DNA of 5,609 bases from JANRIC01 sp033765345 (GTDB taxonomy: Bacteria > Bacteroidota > Bacteroidia > Cytophagales > Microscillaceae), in contig JANRIC010000197.1 of NCBI GenBank assembly GCA_033765345.1, forward strand, positions 1 to 5,609, written 5' to 3'. Shown here one piece after another: positions 5,539 through 5,609 of this stretch. Each line of letters opens with the position of its first letter. Position 1 is the first letter of the stretch. The notes under the pieces were generated by a model, which was given only the letters and a program-made list of their open reading frames with translations, had not been told where the DNA came from and searched no databases. Both the position numbers and the translations under genes were made by a program.

Positions 5539-5567
5539 GTTCCCATCCTGGCGCCAGATGGGGGAAC
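5539..5567. repeat. Long imperfect palindrome centred on CTGGCGCCAG
   Basis: The 10-base perfect palindrome CTGGCGCCAG (5548-5557) is flanked by GTTCCC (5539-5544) and GGGAAC (5562-5567), with a small asymmetry between them. GCGCCAGG at 5514-5521, in the preceding terminator, is also the exact mirror of CCTGGCGC at 5547-5554, so the two structures can compete. It could be a repeated extragenic palindrome or a DNA-binding site. Confidence 0.45.
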
Positions 5568-5609
5568 AGTGTATTCTAAGGAAAACATCTTAGTTTTTAG
5601 TCATTCTCC

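Larger units (their letters stand above)
5236..5609. other. 374-base non-coding block rich in inverted repeats
   Basis: No believable protein gene is present here. The only open frame of note (5394-5579, plus) runs straight through several perfect hairpins and encodes nothing recognisable. At least eight inverted repeats lie in the block; the best are listed separately. The first half (to about 5412) is AT-rich like the surroundings, while about 5414-5567 has more G and C. A weak 5-pair hairpin with a T-run (CTAAG 5576-5580, CTTAG 5589-5593, T 5594-5598) ends the block. It may hold one or more structured RNAs, the 3' end of the mnmE transcript, or a decayed repeat element. No known RNA family (tRNA, tmRNA, RNase P, SRP) could be matched by eye. 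Confidence 0.6.

Noticed and set aside
5478..5577. AGAATAC (5478-5484) / GTATTCT (5571-5577) as terminal repeats of a small mobile element or an attC site
   Set aside because: Seven bases is short, the left copy partly overlaps the terminator stem, no flanking duplication is seen and the attC core consensus is absent.
5394..5579. 61-codon open frame after mnmE
   Set aside because: It crosses several perfect hairpins and a strong terminator, has no recognisable motif and no promoter or ribosome site.

Overview
The window looks like chromosomal DNA from a member of the Bacteroidota (Bacteroidetes). The evidence is moderately AT-rich DNA, start codons with little or no Shine-Dalgarno sequence, a clear TAnnTTTG-type -7 promoter element ahead of the DtxR-family gene (TATCTTTG), and protein sequences consistent with that phylum. 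Genus and species cannot be told from the sequence alone.

Layout, left to right. The last 42 codons of an unrecognised plus-strand gene end at 131. They converge on a long minus-strand gene (230-2203) for an exported alpha/beta hydrolase of the proline iminopeptidase / tripeptidyl-aminopeptidase (TAP) type, with a four-helix membrane domain at its C-terminus. Upstream of it on the same strand is a 190-residue protein of unknown function (2315-2887). A divergent intergenic region (2888-3085) holds a -7 promoter element on each strand and an inverted repeat. It leads into a complete DtxR/MntR-family metal-dependent repressor (3086-3751, plus strand) and then a complete mnmE (3853-5235, plus strand), the GTPase half of the tRNA wobble-uridine modification enzyme. 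The last 374 bases (5236-5609) have no believable protein gene but are packed with inverted repeats, including two that look like intrinsic terminators.

The genes do not form an obvious pathway. mnmE is housekeeping. The repressor has no metal transporter beside it in this window, so its targets are probably elsewhere, apart from possible control of its own promoter and of the divergent gene. No CRISPR array, tRNA, rRNA, transposase, defence system or toxin gene was seen. The parts most worth a second look are the structured non-coding block after mnmE, the DtxR-box-like core over the start of the repressor gene, and the membrane-domain fusion on the hydrolase. I did not find a clear new multi-gene system.
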